64,000 bases of DNA from Pseudomonas sp. (GTDB lineage Bacteria; Pseudomonadota; Gammaproteobacteria; Pseudomonadales; Pseudomonadaceae), in the NCBI RefSeq assembly GCF_002796985.1, contig NZ_PEKX01000008.1, positions 299,362 to 363,361 on the forward strand, read 5' to 3'. Below, piece by piece: positions 59,999 to 64,000 of the stretch. The notes under the pieces are model-generated. The model ran no database searches. It was given only the letters and a program-made list of their open reading frames with translations, and was not told where the DNA came from. The translations under genes and the position numbers were made by a program. Positions within the stretch are counted from its first letter, which is position 1; each line of letters begins with the position of its first letter.

Positions 59999-60020
59999 TT
60001 TGACTCTCAGCATCCGATTT
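59983..60020. repeat. 19-base tandem duplication at the ilvH stop
   Basis: GACTCTCAGCATCTGATTT at 59983-60001 is followed directly by GACTCTCAGCATCCGATTT at 60002-60020; 18 of 19 bases match. The first copy contains the ilvH stop TGA. Confidence 0.9.
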
Positions 60021-60060
60021 GAATAAGGCCCACGAGGCCAACTGACAGGGGATTACCCAA

Positions 60061-61077
60061 ATGCGCGTTTTCTACGATAAAGACTGTGACCTCTCCATCG
60101 TTCAGGGCAAGAAAGTTGCCATCATCGGTTACGGTTCCCAGGGCCATGCCCACGCCTGCAACCTGAAAGACTCCGGCGTCGACGTCACTGTCGGCCTGCG
60201 TGCGGGTTCTTCCTCCGTTGCCAAGGCTCAGAACCACGGCCTGAAAGTCGCCGAAGTGGCTGAAGCCGTTGCCGCTGCCGACCTGGTCATGATCCTGACC
60301 CCGGACGAATTCCAGGGCCGCCTGTACAAGGACGAGATCGAGCCGAACCTGAAGAAGGGCGCTACCCTGGCCTTCGCTCACGGCTTCGCCATCCACTACA
60401 ACCAGGTCGTCCCGCGTGCTGATCTCGACGTGATCATGATCGCGCCGAAGGCCCCGGGTCACACCGTGCGCTCCGAGTTCGTCAAGGGCGGCGGCATTCC
60501 TGACCTGATCGCCATCTACCAGGATGCCTCGGGCAATGCCAAGAACGTCGCTCTGTCCTACGCCTGCGGCGTAGGCGGCGGCCGTACCGGCATCATCGAA
60601 ACCACCTTCAAGGACGAGACTGAAACCGACCTGTTCGGTGAGCAGGCTGTTCTGTGCGGCGGTTGCGTTGAGCTGGTGAAAGCTGGTTTCGAAACCCTGG
60701 TTGAAGCCGGTTACGCTCCGGAAATGGCCTACTTCGAGTGCCTGCACGAACTGAAGCTGATCGTTGACCTCATGTACGAAGGCGGCATCGCCAACATGAA
60801 CTACTCGATCTCGAACAACGCCGAATACGGCGAGTACGTGACCGGCCCGGAAGTGATCAACGCCGAATCCCGTCAGGCCATGCGCAACGCTCTGAAGCGC
60901 ATCCAGGACGGCGAATACGCCAAGATGTTCATCTCCGAAGGCGCTACCAACTACCCGTCGATGACCGCCAAGCGCCGCAACAACGCCGCTCACGGCATCG
61001 AAGTCATCGGCGAGCAACTGCGCTCCATGATGCCGTGGATCGCTGCCAACAAGATCGTCGACAAGGCCAAGAACTAA
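60061..61077 (+). CDS. ilvC: Ketol-acid reductoisomerase
   Basis: Converts acetolactate to dihydroxyisovalerate with NADPH and magnesium. The 338-residue class I (short) enzyme has the nucleotide site GYGSQGHAHACNLKDSGVDV and the NADPH-type basic loop VGLRAGSSS. The metal/substrate site KDETETDLFGEQAVLCGG lies near residue 190. It completes ilvI-ilvH-ilvC in order, 62 bases after ilvH. A strong terminator follows. Confidence 0.97.
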   Translation: MRVFYDKDCDLSIVQGKKVAIIGYGSQGHAHACNLKDSGVDVTVGLRAGSSSVAKAQNHGLKVAEVAEAVAAADLVMILTPDEFQGRLYKDEIEPNLKKGATLAFAHGFAIHYNQVVPRADLDVIMIAPKAPGHTVRSEFVKGGGIPDLIAIYQDASGNAKNVALSYACGVGGGRTGIIETTFKDETETDLFGEQAVLCGGCVELVKAGFETLVEAGYAPEMAYFECLHELKLIVDLMYEGGIANMNYSISNNAEYGEYVTGPEVINAESRQAMRNALKRIQDGEYAKMFISEGATNYPSMTAKRRNNAAHGIEVIGEQLRSMMPWIAANKIVDKAKN

Positions 61078-61090
61078 GGCCCTATCGACA

Positions 61091-61126
61091 AACGAAGAAA
61101 CGCGGCGCTTGCCGCGTTTTTTCGTT
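61091..61126 (+). terminator. Terminator after ilvC
   Basis: AACGAAGAAACGCGGC, GCTT, GCCGCGTTTTTTCGTT is a long stem with a built-in T-run; it closes the ilvIHC operon. Confidence 0.93.
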
Positions 61127-61224
61127 CTGGGGTGGTGATCTGGTATAAAGCGGGGTGCCGGGCTAGTCCGCGCAGTAGCGTGCCCCGGCAAATCTCAGCC
61201 TCAACGAGTCTCAAGGAATCATCC

Positions 61225-62049
61225 ATGAGTGAAGGTCACGAGGAGCCCAACAAGGCTTCCGACACCGAAGAAAGTCTGCTGCCCATCGATGAACACATCG
61301 AAGAGGGCCATGACGCCGAAGGTCGCAAGGTTCGTCATCGCGGCATCTATCTGCTGCCCAACCTGTTCACCACTGCGGCACTGTTCACCGGTCTGTACGC
61401 CATCATCAATGCCATGAACGGCGATTTTTCCAACGCCGCCATCGCCATTTTCGTCGCCATGGTCCTCGACGGCCTCGACGGTCGTGTGGCCCGCCTGACC
61501 AATACCCAAAGTGCCTTCGGCGCCGAGTACGACTCGCTGTCCGACATGGTCGCCTTTGGTGTCGCTCCGGCGCTGGTTGCCTTCGAGTGGGCGCTGAGCA
61601 GCCTGGGCAAGGTCGGCTGGATGGTCGCCTTCATCTATGTGGCGGGTGCCGCGCTGCGTCTGGCGCGCTTCAATACCCAGGTGGGCAAGGCCGACAAGCG
61701 CTACTTCATCGGTCTGGCCAGCCCGGCTGCCGCAGCCCTGGTTGCCGGTACGGTGTGGGCGTTTGCTGACTTCGACGTGCAGGGTGCCAAGGTTTCCCTG
61801 CTGGTTGCCCTGATGGTCGCTGCCGCCGGCATGCTGATGGTCAGCAACATCAAGTACTACAGCTTCAAGGACCTCGACCTGCGTGGCCGTGTGCCGTTCA
61901 TGGCGATCTTGGTGGTGGTGCTGGCATTCGCGGTGGTCTTCACCGACCCGCCGCGCATCCTGCTCCTGCTGTTCCTTGCTTACGCCACCTCCGGCCCGGT
62001 GCAATACTTGCTGCAATTGCGCCGTCGCAAGCAGCCGCCTGCCGTGTAA
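61225..62049 (+). CDS. pssA: CDP-diacylglycerol-serine O-phosphatidyltransferase
   Basis: Makes phosphatidylserine, the precursor of phosphatidylethanolamine. The 274-residue membrane enzyme has the CDP-alcohol phosphotransferase motif DGLDGRVARLTNTQSAFGAEYDSLSD (D-G-x2-A-R-x8-G-x3-D-x3-D). An N-terminal acidic stretch (about 1-40) precedes eight or so membrane helices. ATG at 61225 is preceded by AAGGAATC; an open frame goes back to 61132 but lacks family likeness. A TATAAA at 61143-61148 may be its -10. Confidence 0.92.
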   Translation: MSEGHEEPNKASDTEESLLPIDEHIEEGHDAEGRKVRHRGIYLLPNLFTTAALFTGLYAIINAMNGDFSNAAIAIFVAMVLDGLDGRVARLTNTQSAFGAEYDSLSDMVAFGVAPALVAFEWALSSLGKVGWMVAFIYVAGAALRLARFNTQVGKADKRYFIGLASPAAAALVAGTVWAFADFDVQGAKVSLLVALMVAAAGMLMVSNIKYYSFKDLDLRGRVPFMAILVVVLAFAVVFTDPPRILLLLFLAYATSGPVQYLLQLRRRKQPPAV

Positions 62050-62106
62050 TTTCCAGCGGGCTCCGCAGTCTACTGGCGCATACAGCCAGCCGTTGCGGAG
62101 CCCGTC

Positions 62107-63116
<1,010 letters not shown>

Positions 63117-63117
<1 letters not shown>

Positions 63118-63725
63118 TGCGCTATCCGTTCTGGCGGGCTGGGGTGTTTCTGGCCGCGCTGCTGCCGCCGCTTTATTGGCTGTACCAGGCGTGGATCTTC
63201 GACCTCGGTCCGGATCCGGGCAAGGCATTGGTCGACCGGCTGGGGCAGGGCGGTCTGATCCTGTTGCTCATAACCCTGGCCATGACTCCCCTGCAGAAGC
63301 TCACCCGCTGGGGAGGCTGGGTGCAGGTCAGGCGGCAACTGGGCCTGTGGTGCTTCACTTATATAGTGCTGCACCTGAGCGCCTATGCCGTCTTCATCCT
63401 GGGGCTGGACTGGGCGCAACTGGGTGTCGAACTGCGCAAGCGTCCCTACATCATCGTCGGGTTCGTTGCCTTTCTCGGCCTGCTCTCCCTGGCGCTCACC
63501 TCCAACCGCTACAGCATGCGAAAACTGGGGACGGGCTGGAAGAAGCTGCATCGCCTGATATATGTCATCCTCGGTCTGGGATTGCTGCATATGCTGTGGG
63601 TCGTACGGTCCGACCTGGAGCGCTGGGCGATCTATGCAGCCATTGGCATGATCCTGATGCTGTTGCGGGCGCCGCCTGTGGCTCGGCGTTTACCGTTATT
63701 GCGGGGCCGTCTGGCAGCTAACTGA
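63117..63725 (+). CDS. msrQ: Protein-methionine-sulfoxide reductase heme-binding subunit MsrQ
   Basis: Inner-membrane heme b protein of the ferric reductase-like family, passing electrons from the respiratory chain to MsrP. The 202 residues have six hydrophobic segments. Candidate heme His residues lie in LGLWCFTYIVLHLSAY and KLHRLIYVILGLGLLHMLW. It ends 41 bases before the first rRNA-type promoter box. Confidence 0.95.
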
Positions 63726-63744
63726 AGAAAGTTTAAATTAGTCG

Positions 63745-63772
63745 TTGACGGCCGATTTAAACTCCCTATAAT
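63745..63772 (+). promoter_or_regulatory. rRNA operon promoter P1
   Basis: TTGACG (63745-63750), 16 bases and TATAAT (63767-63772), then a GC-rich discriminator GCGCACC. A GTTTAAA/TTTAAAC dyad at 63731-63762 surrounds the -35 box. Confidence 0.75.
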
Positions 63773-63925
63773 GCGCACCACTCCCAGCGACGAAGCGCTG
63801 AAAGAACTTGAAAATCAAGCACTTACAGAGATTCGAGGTTGAGAGTGGTGATCAGGCAGGTGATTCACTTGTCGCTCTTCATTAGCTGCTCCGGCAGCGA
63901 GCTGAAAAGAAGGTCGCCGAGGTGC

Positions 63926-63953
63926 TTGACAGTGGGCTTGATCGCTGTAGAAT
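63926..63953 (+). promoter_or_regulatory. rRNA operon promoter P2
   Basis: TTGACA (63926-63931), 16 bases and TAGAAT (63948-63953), then GCGCCTCCCGC, the discriminator/leader start typical of Pseudomonas rRNA operons. The 16S gene itself is expected beyond 64000; in P. aeruginosa an rRNA operon follows msrQ. A discriminator of this kind is a classic target of DksA and ppGpp. Confidence 0.78.
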
Positions 63954-64000
63954 GCGCCTCCCGCTGATGAGAAGGTTCGCCTTCGCTGAAGCCCAAGCGA

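Overview
The window is a chromosomal segment of a gamma-proteobacterium of the genus Pseudomonas, close to but probably not identical with P. aeruginosa. The evidence is high GC content, a gene order that follows the P. aeruginosa chromosome from greA to an rRNA operon (from memory of that genome), signature Pseudomonas loci (cbrA/cbrB/crcZ, prrF, phu), and Pseudomonas-type REP sequences. Nearly all of it is core genome. No phage, insertion sequence, integron or CRISPR array was seen. The novelty lies in regulatory RNA, promoter architecture and small rearrangements.

Layout. 1-16.2 kb is the macromolecular synthesis block: greA end, DUF4149 membrane protein, yhbY, rlmE, ftsH-folP-glmM, tpiA-secG, tRNA-Leu(GAG), initiator tRNA-Met, then rimP-nusA-infB-rbfA-truB-rpsO-pnp. 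16.2-23.8 kb holds envelope genes of less certain function: a zinc-ribbon/membrane/helical-repeat protein, a BON-domain periplasmic protein behind a probable sigma-54 promoter, a decayed csbD pseudogene, a rhomboid protease, two DUF2845 proteins and a large DUF748/AsmA-like protein. 23.8-30.7 kb is carbon metabolism: an orphan LuxR-type response regulator, a thiolase, an MpaB-like protein, acs and pgi. 30.8-35 kb holds panD, panC and panB, then folK and pcnB.

35-40.4 kb is the carbon catabolite control locus: the sRNA CrcZ with its sigma-54 promoter and a perfect CbrB-type palindrome, then cbrB, cbrA and the 58-residue cbrX. The acs leader at 28.8 kb carries an AAC repeat overlapping its ribosome binding site, the kind of site Hfq/Crc binds and CrcZ relieves, so control RNA and a likely target sit 7 kb apart. 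40.4-44.8 kb has gluQ, dksA, an aminotransferase, sfsA, REP repeats around a large inverted repeat, and a Rieske protein.

44.9-51.4 kb is the iron and heme region: a Fur-box promoter, phuS-T-U-V-W for heme uptake (without the outer membrane receptor gene phuR that normally stands next to phuS), and two tandem Fur-regulated sRNAs, prrF1 and prrF2, arranged so that a PrrH read-through RNA is possible. cbpA follows. 51.6-63.7 kb holds a kinase-fold/P-loop fusion, mrcB (PBP1b), a TPR lipoprotein, ilvI-ilvH-ilvC, pssA and msrP-msrQ. The last 275 bases contain two strong promoters expected to drive a 16S rRNA gene just past the window edge.
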